Shown piece by piece: positions 34,423 through 43,021 of a stretch of DNA of 64,000 bases. Below the pieces are notes generated by a model. It was not told the origin of the DNA, ran no database searches, and saw only the letters and a program-made list of their open reading frames with translations. Position numbers and translations under genes: made by a program. The stretch is from assembly GCF_022965805.1 (NCBI RefSeq), contig NC_133114.1, forward strand, positions 8,948,261 to 9,012,260, given 5' to 3'. The stretch comes from Primulina eburnea (Eukaryota; Streptophyta; Magnoliopsida; Lamiales; Gesneriaceae). How positions within the stretch are numbered: position 1 is the stretch's first letter; each line of letters begins with the position of its first letter.

Positions 34423-37400
34423 TTGCAGGTAATAGGTACAAGCATTGGATCTATATGGTATTTGGACAGTGGATGTTCACGCCACATGACAGGAGATTCA
34501 AATTTATTATCTCAACTGATCAAGTACACTGGACCAAACATCAGTTTTGGAGATAATTCTAAAGGTAAAACTGTAGGTAAGGGTATGGTAACTTCACCAT
34601 TAATGATGTTTTATTAGTTGAGAATCTCAAGTATAATCTGATCAGTATCAGTCAGTTATGCGATAATGGATTCTCAGTTCAGTTTGACAAACATTCTTGT
34701 TCAGTCAAAAACTCAACTGAAGAGATCATCCTAACTGGCAAAAGGTGTGGAAACACTTACAAAGTCAGCTGGAATGATCAACCTTATGCACCAGTATGTT
34801 TTATTGCCTCAAAATCTTCTAAAAACTGGTTGTGGCATAAGAGATTGAACCACCTAAATTTCAAATCTATTGCATATTTGAGTAACCACGATCTTGTTAC
34901 TGGATTGCCCAAAATGGATTTTATCAAAGACAAAATTTGCTCAGCATATCAGTTTGGTAAACAAATCAAATCCTCTTTTAAGAACAAGGGTCGTAAATCT
35001 TCTTCCCGATGCTTAGAACTGTTACATATGGATATATTTGGTCCTATACCAGTCATAAGCTTAGGTGGAATGAAATACACCTTGGTGGTTGTAGACGATT
35101 TTTCAAGATTCACTTGGGTTATATTTCTCAAGTCCAAAGACCAAACTGCAGCTCAACTGATTCAGCTTTTCAAAAGATTATTAAATGAAAAATCAGTTGG
35201 AATTGATAGAATCAGATCCGATCGAGGAACTGAATTTATCAATCAAATTCTTTCAAATTATTTAGAGAATACCGGAATCAAGCATGAGCTCTCAGCAGCC
35301 AGAACTCCTCAGCAAAATGGTGTAGCTGAAAGGAAAAATCGGACCCTCAAAGAGGCTGCTAGAACAATGCTTGCTGATTCCTCTATCTCGCAAAGGTTTT
35401 GGGCAGAGGCAGTGAACACTGCGTGTTACACTCAAAACAGATCAATGATTAATAAGAATCATATGAAAACACCTTATGAGATCTGGCATAGAAGAAAAAG
35501 TGTGGTTTCCTACTTCAAAATATTCGGCTGCAGATGTTTTATACTTGTCAATGGTAAAACCCATTTAAAAGCTTTTGACGCTAAATCTGCAGAAGGAATA
35601 TTTCTTGGTTATTCTTCAGTGAGTAAAGCCTATAGAGTCTTCAACAAAAATACTTTGAATGTTGAGGAATCTATTCATGTTGTGTTTGATGAGTCTACAC
35701 TAACTTCTAAGCCAACTGATACAGTTGAGCTAGCTGATAGATTTACAGATATAAGCTTGGATGATGATGATGAAGAAGATATCCATCTTAATCAAAACAA
35801 CCTCCAATCACCTGAACCTGACATATTGGATCAATCAGCTGAATTGGAAGCAAATCTTGACAATCAATTAGTGGAGCATACAAATGAGAATCAGTTGCCA
35901 ACTGAATTAGCTCCAACTGAAACTGAACACATTCAGTTACCTACTGAGGAAATTACTAATACAGAAGAAACAAATGTTGAATTTAGATGGAAGAAATCAC
36001 ATCCTCCAGAATTGGTGATAGGTAATCCATATGATCCGGTAAGAACAAGAAATCAAATGCTTAACTTATTTATTCATTCAGCTTTTGTATCTCAACTGGT
36101 GCCAAAGAAAACTGATGAAGCTCTTGCTGATCCGAACTGGATAAATGCAATGCAAGAAGAGAAAAATCAGTTTATCCATAACAATGTCTGGAACTTAGTT
36201 CCAAGACCACTCTCAAAAACTGTGATAGGCACAAAGTGGGTGTACAGGAACAAGCTAAACGAAGATGGTTCAGTTGTGTGCAACAAAGCAAGGCTAGTAG
36301 CACAAGGATATAGGCAGGAAGAAGGAATTGATTACGATGACACATATGCACCAGTTGCAAGACTGGAGGCAATCAGAATATTCCTTGCCTATGCTTCATT
36401 CAAAAACTTCAAAGTGTATCAAATGGACGTAAAGAGTGCATTTCTGAACGGCCAGTTGCAGGAAGAAGTACGTTGAACAACCTCCAGGTTTTGTCAATCA
36501 TCACCTTCCTGATCATGTCTATCATTTGAACAAAGCTTTATACGGTCTTAAACAAGCTCCAAGAGCTTGGTACGAAACCCTTTCAAAATTTCTAACTGAT
36601 CATGACTTTTCTGTTTGATCAGTTGATAAGACATTGTTCAAATTCTCCAAGAATGATCATATTCTACTTGTTCAAATTTATGTTGATGATATTATTTTTG
36701 GGTCAACTAACCCCAAATTATGCGAGAAGTTTTCCAAGTTAATGCAGGAAAAACTCGAGATGAGTATGATGGGTGAACTGAAATTCTTCCTTGGTCTACA
36801 AGTGAAACAACTGGATTCAGGAACTTTTATCAGTCAGACCAAATACACTAAGGAATTACTGAAGAAATTTGGCATGGAATCATGTTCAGCTGCAAGCACC
36901 CCTATGAGCTCATCAGCTAAATTAGACACTGATCAAGGGGTAATATCACTTGAGACGACGCTTTACAGAGGTTTAATAGGTTCATTATTGTACCTAACTG
37001 CTAGTCGTCCTGATATTGTGTTTGCTGTATGTATGTGTGTAAGATTTCAAGCTAATCCTAAGCAATCACATTTCTCTGCTGCCAAACGTATCTTGAAATA
37101 TCTTAAAGGCACGCAAAATGTTGGATTATGGTACTCTAAAGACTCATCTTTTAATTTAGTTGGCTATTCAGATGCAGACTATGCAGGATGCAAGCTTGAT
37201 CGAAAAAGCACAAGTGGATCATGTCAGTTTCTAGGAGACAGACTGATTTCTTGGTTCAGTAAGAAGCAAACATCCATAGCAACTTCCACAACTGAAGCAG
37301 AATATCTTGCTGCTGGAAGCTGCTGTGCCCAACTGCTTTGGATTCAGCAACAACTGAAAGATTATGGTGTTGATGCAAAGGAATCGCCAATATTCTGTGA

Positions 37401-37623
37401 CAACACAAGTACAATTGCTATTACGTATAATCCAGTTCTTCACTCCAGGACTAAGCACATAGATGTCAGACATCACTTCATCAGAGATCATGCTTTAAAG
37501 AAGAACATCAGATTGGAATACGTATCAACTGAACAACAAGCGGCTGACATCTTCACCAAACCACTGGCTGAGACTAAGTTTTCTCATTTTCGCAATATAC
37601 TTGGATTAATTGATTTGTCCTAA
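34423..37623 (+). pseudogene. pol: SIRE pol (protease, integrase, RT, RNase H) with at least three breaks
   Basis: Domains in order: protease WYLDSGCSRHMTGD (34450-34490); integrase zinc domain [10 protein letters not shown]...CSAYQFGKQ, where the last zinc Cys appears to be Tyr; integrase core with D ([10 protein letters not shown]), D ([10 protein letters not shown]) and E ([13 protein letters not shown]); Copia integrase tail and acidic linker; RT ([33 protein letters not shown]); RNase H (GYSDADYAGC, TTEAEYLAAGSC), ending AETKFSHFRNILGLIDLS. A frameshift lies near 34590 between protease and integrase, another near 36472 inside RT, and a TGA stop at 36617. No full polyprotein can be made from this copy. 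Confidence 0.92.
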
Positions 37624-37816
37624 TTAATTGTTATTGTTTGTAATTCATAAGTCAGCTGTTCTGTTTTCTTACTGATTATTTAAAGTGAGTTGTTTATTCA
37701 TATGAGTTTTAACTGATGTCAGTTAGCGTTTCATTAGTTCATGTGTTTGTATCTCATACAGATCATTGCGTTCAGAAACAAAAAAAAACGACGCTTAATC
37801 AAAATAAACATTTTAT
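37624..37816. other. Spacer between pol and the antisense ORF
   Basis: AT-rich sequence with a poly-A run at 37780-37788; no coding signal. Confidence 0.5.
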
Positions 37817-38215
37817 TTATCCATAAATGTTGGAGAGGGCTACATTTTCATAAGTCTCTTCTACACTAGCTATCCACATCCTCATCCAAACAGCTAGAGC
37901 TGAGGAAGAGGTCTTGCAGAAGCTGTGCGAAGAGGCGATGCTATTAAGAGTCTCCAGCTCCTTGCAAAGCATCAGCTGATAGAGATGACCCTCCTTGAAG
38001 GCATCCACCTCTGCAGAAATGTTTAAGTGCTTTCGCACTTCTCTCAGCTGGGCCATCCGCCTGAAGGTGGTAACCCTCCCAGAGTTGTACAAGAGCTCCA
38101 GCCCCTGTAACTCTTCCCAGTAGGGAAGACTGGCATAAAAGACCTCGTCCTCTATAGCAGCTTTTCGGGCTTCAAGAGAAAGTGGAGAGACGATTGAACT
38201 ACTTGCTCCTTCCAT
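37817..38215 (-). CDS. Antisense ORF inside the SIRE element, function unknown (132 aa)
   Basis: A minus-strand frame from MEGASSSIVSPLSLEARKAA to NVALSNIYG, between pol and the third sense ORF. I do not recognise the family. It looks like a small helical soluble protein (EDEVFYASLPYWEELQGLEL, FKEGHLYQLMLCKELETL) with no signal peptide or membrane segment. Base composition is higher in GC than its flanks, as expected of coding DNA. A minus-strand TATAAATA (38265-38272) lies about 50 bp upstream of the ATG, so it may have its own promoter. Antisense extra ORFs have been reported in some plant LTR retrotransposons. Confidence 0.6.
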   Translation of the reverse strand: MEGASSSIVSPLSLEARKAAIEDEVFYASLPYWEELQGLELLYNSGRVTTFRRMAQLREVRKHLNISAEVDAFKEGHLYQLMLCKELETLNSIASSHSFCKTSSSALAVWMRMWIASVEETYENVALSNIYG

Positions 38216-38264
38216 TTCTTTTTGAATATTGTCTGCTGATACTTGTGACTAACTCCTCCACTCT

Positions 38265-38272
38265 TATTTATA
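38265..38272 (-). promoter_or_regulatory. TATA box of the antisense ORF
   Basis: Minus TATAAATA (context CCTATAAATAAGAGTGG), 50 bp before the antisense ATG. Spacing suggests a short leader of roughly 20 nt. Confidence 0.55.
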
Positions 38273-38390
38273 GGCCAAGTCGAGGAAAATGAAAGGACAC
38301 TTCCTTAAGTGACGATTACTCTACCAAGCCTCAGGATTTTCTTAATTAGTCTGGCTTATTTTATTGTCATTTTCTTTAATGCATCTATTT

Positions 38391-38399
38391 AGGGGGAAT
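38391..38399 (+). other. Polypurine-tract-like motif AGGGGGAAT
   Basis: In the context TATTTAGGGGGAATGATGG. It resembles a retroviral PPT but lies 7.3 kb before the 3' LTR (3.2 kb without the nested element). The sequence directly before the 3' LTR (AAAGTGTGAAAT) is a poor PPT. Confidence 0.45.
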
Positions 38400-38676
38400 G
38401 ATGGTTTAAGAGGTTAACTGAGAAGACAGTTGTTAGTGAATTCTCAACTGAAAGGACTCAGTTTTACTAACTGATCGTTCAGTTGAATATTTCACTAATC
38501 TTCTCATATAAGTTAACTAATTAAATTTATTATATTCCAAATCAAATGACGTGACTGTCTGCTAACTCATGATGAATTTCAGTTTATAACGTGAACACAT
38601 TTTTAACCGCTCAAAATTGTACACACGCTTGTAGCACACGTACACACTTTGCTTTTTCAAAATTTCTACGGACTAA

Positions 38677-38682
38677 CACGTG
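38677..38682. promoter_or_regulatory. G-box CACGTG between divergent ORFs
   Basis: ACACGTGTCC is a palindromic ABRE/G-box core bound by bZIP and bHLH factors. It lies between the antisense ORF (start 38215) and the sense ORF (start 38821). Confidence 0.5.
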
Positions 38683-38782
38683 TCCAGAATTTGAATAGTC
38701 ACGTACATATGTACCATTACCCGCTTCATTTCAGTTTCACCTTACAATTATCCACAAATTTTTGAAAGCAAGAACTATTCTA

Positions 38783-38801
38783 TTCTTCAATTTCGTTTCA
38801 G
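38783..38801 (+). promoter_or_regulatory. Splice-acceptor-like tract before the third SIRE ORF
   Basis: TTCTTCAATTTCGTTTCAG, a pyrimidine-rich run ending in CAG, 19 nt before the ATG at 38821. It could be the 3' splice site of a spliced subgenomic mRNA; not proven. Confidence 0.4.
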
Positions 38802-38820
38802 GAACTCACTCACTTATCAA

Positions 38821-38946
38821 TGGCAACCCAAATTGCCGCTTTTATGCTGAATGCTATGGCTATCAACTTTGGATCCATCTTATCCTTTGGCGATGCTGAA
38901 GTCAAGAAGGTATTTCAGAAACTTGAAACTGCTGGACTCAGAACAT
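38821..38946 (+). pseudogene. Third SIRE ORF, first 42 codons (cut by nested element)
   Basis: MATQIAAFMLNAMAINFG through VFQKLETAGLRT, cut at 38946 by the gag-only element. The frame resumes in phase at 43027. Sireviruses often carry an extra, sometimes called envelope-like, ORF at this position. Here nothing marks it as a membrane protein. Confidence 0.7.
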
Positions 38947-40365
38947 GTAGTAGCCCGAATTCCAAATTGGGTAATTAATGGATTAATGGTGATTAAGAAG
39001 GTTTAATGTGTAATTTTGACCGAGTCATGATCGGACGGACCGAAGATGGTTCGGAAGCACCGAAGAGGTCGGAAGGTCCGAAGTGGGTTCGGTGGATCCG
39101 ATCATGAGGTGTCAAGAGCAGCTGGACACGTGCATGTTCGGACGGTCCGAAGTGTATGATCGGAGGATCCGATCATGAGCTGTCAAGAGCCAATGGACAC
39201 GTAGCGTTCGGACGTTCCGAAGTGTTGTTCGGAGGATCCGAACATGGCCTATAAATAGTGCTCGGATTTCTCATTTTTGACTTGCCAATTTCTTGAGTTT
39301 TCTCTCATTTTGGAGAGTTTGGAAGGTTTTTAGGGTTAGTGGTTGGTCGAGCGATAGCCAGGAGCTGCCAGGATTGGTAGTGTAGCGACGCCGGAGTTTC
39401 GAGGCAATCGACATCAAAGGGCTGTCGACGGACGAAGGTAAACCCTAAACCTTTGGTAGTACTGGTTTTGCTAGTCGAGCATGGTAGTATTGATTGAGTA
39501 TGCTTTTGATGCGTAGGCTTGTGCTAGACCTGATTAGCGGTGTTGCGTAAGGCTAGGCTTGCTGTGATAGAGGTACGAAAGTACTATCCGAGATATCCTG
39601 GTTGAGTATACATTCATATATGTGTTGCATGAGTATTTGCTGCATTGTTATATGTCATATGATGCATGTTATTATGTCACGGTTATTACTGCACGTTGCA
39701 TTTCATGTTGAGCCGTATCTCCTTCGAGATAGCCTTTACTGTTGAGCTGTATCTCTTTCGAGATAAGCTATATCTTGGGGCCGCTCAGCCCTGTCTTGTG
39801 GACGCATGGACACCGAGAGTACACAGTGGCCGACGGGTCGGGAGGGCTTCGGTGGTCCGGGACATTTTAGGTCCACGTCTGTCTTGTAGTGGATGCAGTG
39901 ACCCAGAGGTGTACCGCGCGGCACTATCCACTTGGCGCCTCTAGACTGAGCATTGTTGAGATCCTTTTGTGACTCCTGTTTCTTGACTACCCCGGTATCA
40001 TGATCATAGCATGTGCATTTCATATAGGTCTGTATACTCATACTTTTGTACTGGGCGTTCTTATCGCTCACGTCCTCGGTTTTGTTTATTCTTGGACACT
40101 CCATTCCCACGGGGCAGGCCTCAGGTTGGACAGCTCAGGAGGAGCAGGAGGAGGACGTTGAGTAGCTGGTGGGTTTAGTTTATCGGTATTGTTTTGATTC
40201 GATATGGTTGTATTGGATATTTTATTTGGAGTTATTCTAGACTTCGATTGGGTTGTATAACCATTATTTTGTTGACTTTTCCGCTGTTATCTCTGATTAT
40301 TGTTAATTAGGTTAATTGCATGCTTAGTTCTTGCCTAGTAGGTGATTCTGGAACGGGTCACTACA
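38947..40365 (+). repeat. 5' LTR of the gag-only element
   Basis: 1419 bp, TGTAGTAGCCCGAATT...GGGTCACTACA. Upstream of a TATA box it carries a cluster of short palindromes (39030-39247). Open frames near 39666-40110 occur in both LTRs and are not taken as genes. Confidence 0.95.
39030..39257 (+). promoter_or_regulatory. Palindrome cluster and TATA box in the LTR
   Basis: Alternating units such as TTCGGACGGTCCGAA, TTCGGACGTTCCGAA, GATCGGAGGATCCGATC and TTCGGAGGATCCGAA, about eight in 210 bp, end just before TATAAATA at 39250-39257. The TATA box lies in GGCCTATAAATAGTGC. The same block recurs in the 3' LTR (41675-41903). Confidence 0.7.
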
Positions 40366-40369
40366 TTTA

Positions 40370-40381
40370 TGGTATCAGAGC
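40370..40381 (+). other. Primer-binding site of the gag-only element
   Basis: TGGTATCAGAGC, 4 nt after the LTR. Confidence 0.92.
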
Positions 40382-40464
40382 ATGCATACGATTTTGGGAT
40401 ATAGATTTCTGTTTTGGGATTTCCGTTGACCAATTTACTAGTTTCCCCATTCTATGTTGTAGCA

Positions 40465-41490
40465 ATGGCTGACCACTTTGGTGACGGGAGTAGTCAGAGG
40501 AGTGTAGGTCGATGGGGTGACCAGGACGATCATAGACGTCATCGTGAGCATCGTCATCGTCGGGATGGTCCTAGGCGTTTCGATATGCATCGTTTCATGC
40601 AGATGGGGCCTAAGCCTTTAGTTGGCGGTGAGACTCCCGATGATGCGGAGGATTGGTTAGAGCGCATGGAGAGTTGTTTTCGCGCATTCCAGTGCACCGA
40701 TGAGCAGAAGATGGAGACCCTTAGTTTTCTTCTCGAGGGCCGTGCTCGCAAGTGGTGGCGATCAACTTCTGCGCCGATAGTCCAGTCCCAGGGTAGAGCG
40801 ACTTGGGTCGATTTCCGTGCAGCGTTCATGCAGCTGTACTTTCCTCCAGCCCTTCGCCAGGCCAAGACGATTGAGCTCCTGAACCTGAAGCAGGGGAGTA
40901 TGTCTGTTGATGAGTATCAGCAGAAATTCTTTGAGTTGTTACCCTTCGCTCCTCATATCAGTTGCAGTTCTGAGGCCAAGTACGATCATTTCCTTCAGGG
41001 CCTTAACCAGGAGATCTTTGATCGAGTCACTGTCTGTGATAATCCTACTTCGTATGATGGGTTGGTGAACCGGTGTCGTCAAGCAGAGATCAGTCTCCAG
41101 CGTGGTAGAGCTATTCTTTCTTCTAGACCTCCGAGTGTTTTGAGTCCTCGACCTCAGTCTTTTAAGAAGTCCGGTTCTTCTTCTTCTGGATCTGGATCAA
41201 GGTCTAGCGGTGTTGTTCGCTTTGGTGAGAAGAAGGATTCTTGTGCGCATTGTGGGAAGAACCATCCATCGGAGCAATGCCGATTAGCAGCAGGAGCTTG
41301 TTTTCAGTGCGGAGAGATGGGTCATATCAAGAAGAATTGTCCTCAGTTGCGAGGTGGAGCAGGATCTGGCTCCGGATCTCAGACGACTGTTCAGCAGAGG
41401 AGGCAAGGTCAGGCTGTGGGTAGTTCGAATCTTCGACCTCGTGCCCAAGGTCAGGTTTTTGCGCTGAACCAGGATCATCCTGGGATGTAA
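40465..41490 (+). CDS. gag: Gypsy-type gag (341 aa, intact, stand-alone)
   Basis: The start is placed at 40465 (MADHFGDGSSQRS), the first ATG fitting chromovirus gags; an in-frame ATG at 40414 would add 17 residues. A retrotransposon gag domain spans about residues 50-215 (DDAEDWLERMESCFRAFQC, ARKWWRST, LNLKQGSMSVDEYQQKF, FLQGLNQEIFDRV). Then comes a Ser-rich linker and two zinc fingers (CAHCGKNHPSEQC, CFQCGEMGHIKKNC). The frame ends QVFALNQDHPGM, where a Tekay-type polyprotein would run on into protease, so the gene is cut at the gag/protease junction. Retention of an open gag suggests it is useful to the element. Confidence 0.93.
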   Translation: MADHFGDGSSQRSVGRWGDQDDHRRHREHRHRRDGPRRFDMHRFMQMGPKPLVGGETPDDAEDWLERMESCFRAFQCTDEQKMETLSFLLEGRARKWWRSTSAPIVQSQGRATWVDFRAAFMQLYFPPALRQAKTIELLNLKQGSMSVDEYQQKFFELLPFAPHISCSSEAKYDHFLQGLNQEIFDRVTVCDNPTSYDGLVNRCRQAEISLQRGRAILSSRPPSVLSPRPQSFKKSGSSSSGSGSRSSGVVRFGEKKDSCAHCGKNHPSEQCRLAAGACFQCGEMGHIKKNCPQLRGGAGSGSGSQTTVQQRRQGQAVGSSNLRPRAQGQVFALNQDHPGM

Positions 41491-41591
41491 TTGTTATACA
41501 GTTGTAATGAAGAATATTTGCAGTGTATTACAATGGTGTTTTATTCTCTTGCCTAGATTTCGAGGACGAAATCTTTTTAAGGGGGGGAGAA
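41491..41591 (+). other. 3' UTR with palindrome and polypurine tract
   Basis: GATTTCGAGGACGAAATC at 41556-41573 is followed by AAGGGGGGGAGAA (41579-41591) directly before the 3' LTR. This is the same arrangement as at 4006 and 60489, so the pol deletion spared the plus-strand priming region. Confidence 0.85.
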
Positions 41592-43021
41592 TGTAGTAGC
41601 CCGAATTCCAAATTGGGTAATTAACGGATTAATGGTGATTAAGAAGGTTTAATGTGTAATTTTGACCGAGTCATGATCGGACGGACCGAAGATGGTTCGG
41701 AAGCACCGAAGAGGTCGGAAGGTCCGAAGTGGGTTCGGTGGATCCGATCATGAGGTGTCAAGAGCAGCTGGACACGTGCATGTTCGGACGGTCCGAAGTG
41801 TATGATCGGAGGATCCGATCATGAGCTGTCAAGAGCCAATGGACACGTAGCGTTCGGACGTTCCGAAGTGTTGTTCGGAGGATCCGAACATGGCCTATAA
41901 ATAGTGCTCGGATTTCTCATTTTTGACTTGCCAATTTCTTGAGTTTTCTCTCATTTTGGAGAGTTTGGAAGGTTTTTAGGGTTAGTGGTTGGTCGAGCGA
42001 TAGCCAGGAGCTGCCAGGATTGGTAGTGTAGCGACGCCGGAGTTTCGAGGCAATCGACATCAAAGGGCTGTCGACGGACGAAGGTAAACCCTAAACCTTT
42101 GGTAGTACTAGGGAGTACTGGTTTTGCTAGTCGAGCATGGTAGTATTGATTGAGTATGCTTTTGATGCGTAGGCTTGTGCTAGACCTGATTAGCGGTGTT
42201 GCGTAAGGCTAGGCTTGCTGTGATAGAGGTACGAAAGTACTATCCGAGATATCCTGGTTGAGTATACATTCATATATGTGTTGCATGAGTATTTGCTGCA
42301 TTGTTATATGTCATATGATGCATGTTATTATGTCACGGTTATTACTGCACGTTGCATTTCATGTTGAGCCGTATCTCCTTCGAGATAGCCTTTACTGTTG
42401 AGCTGTATCTCTTTCGAGATAAGCTATATCTTGGGGCCGCTCAGCCCTGTCTTGTGGACGCATGGACACCGAGAGTACACAGTGGCCGACGGGTCGGGAG
42501 GGCTTCGGTGGTCCGGGACATTTTAGGTCCACGTCTGTCTTGTAGTGGATGCAGTGACCCAGAGGTGTACCGCGCGGCACTATCCACTTGGCGCCTCTAG
42601 ACTGAGCATTGTTGAGATCCTTTTGTGACTCCTGTTTCTTGACTACCCCGGTATCATGATCATAGCATGTGCATTTCATATAGGTCTGTATACTCATACT
42701 TTTGTACTGGGCGTTCTTATCGCTCACGTCCTCGGTTTTGTTTATTCTTGGACACCCCATTCCCACGGGACAGGCCTCAGGTTGGACAGCTCAGGAGGAG
42801 CAGGAGGAGGACGTTGAGTAGCTGGTGGGTTTAGTTTATCGGTATTGTTTTGATTCGATATGGTTGTATTGGATATTTTATTTGGAGTTATTCTAGACTT
42901 CGATTGGGTTGTATAACCATTATTTTGTTGACTTTTCCGCTGTTATCTCTGATTATTGTTAATTAGGTTAATTGCATGCTTAGTTCTTGCCTAGTAGGTG
43001 ATTCTGGAACGGGTCACTACA
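41592..43021 (+). repeat. 3' LTR of the gag-only element
   Basis: 1430 bp. It differs from the 5' LTR by an 11-bp duplication around GTAGTACTAGGGAGTACTGG (near 42105) and a few substitutions. Confidence 0.95.

Larger units (their letters stand above)
38947..43021 (+). mobile_element. Gag-only Gypsy element (TR-GAG type, 4.1 kb), TSD GAACA
   Basis: LTRs of 1419 and 1430 bp flank a primer-binding site, one intact gag ORF and a polypurine tract; protease, RT and integrase are absent. The target duplication GAACA is perfect (38942-38946, 43022-43026). The LTRs differ by one 11-bp insertion and a handful of substitutions, so it is young. The element sits inside the third ORF of the SIRE element. 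Confidence 0.95.

Noticed and set aside
39666..40110. 92-aa and 124-aa open frames in the gag-only element's LTR
   Set aside because: They overlap on opposite strands inside the LTR and recur identically in the second LTR; no domain and no initiation context.
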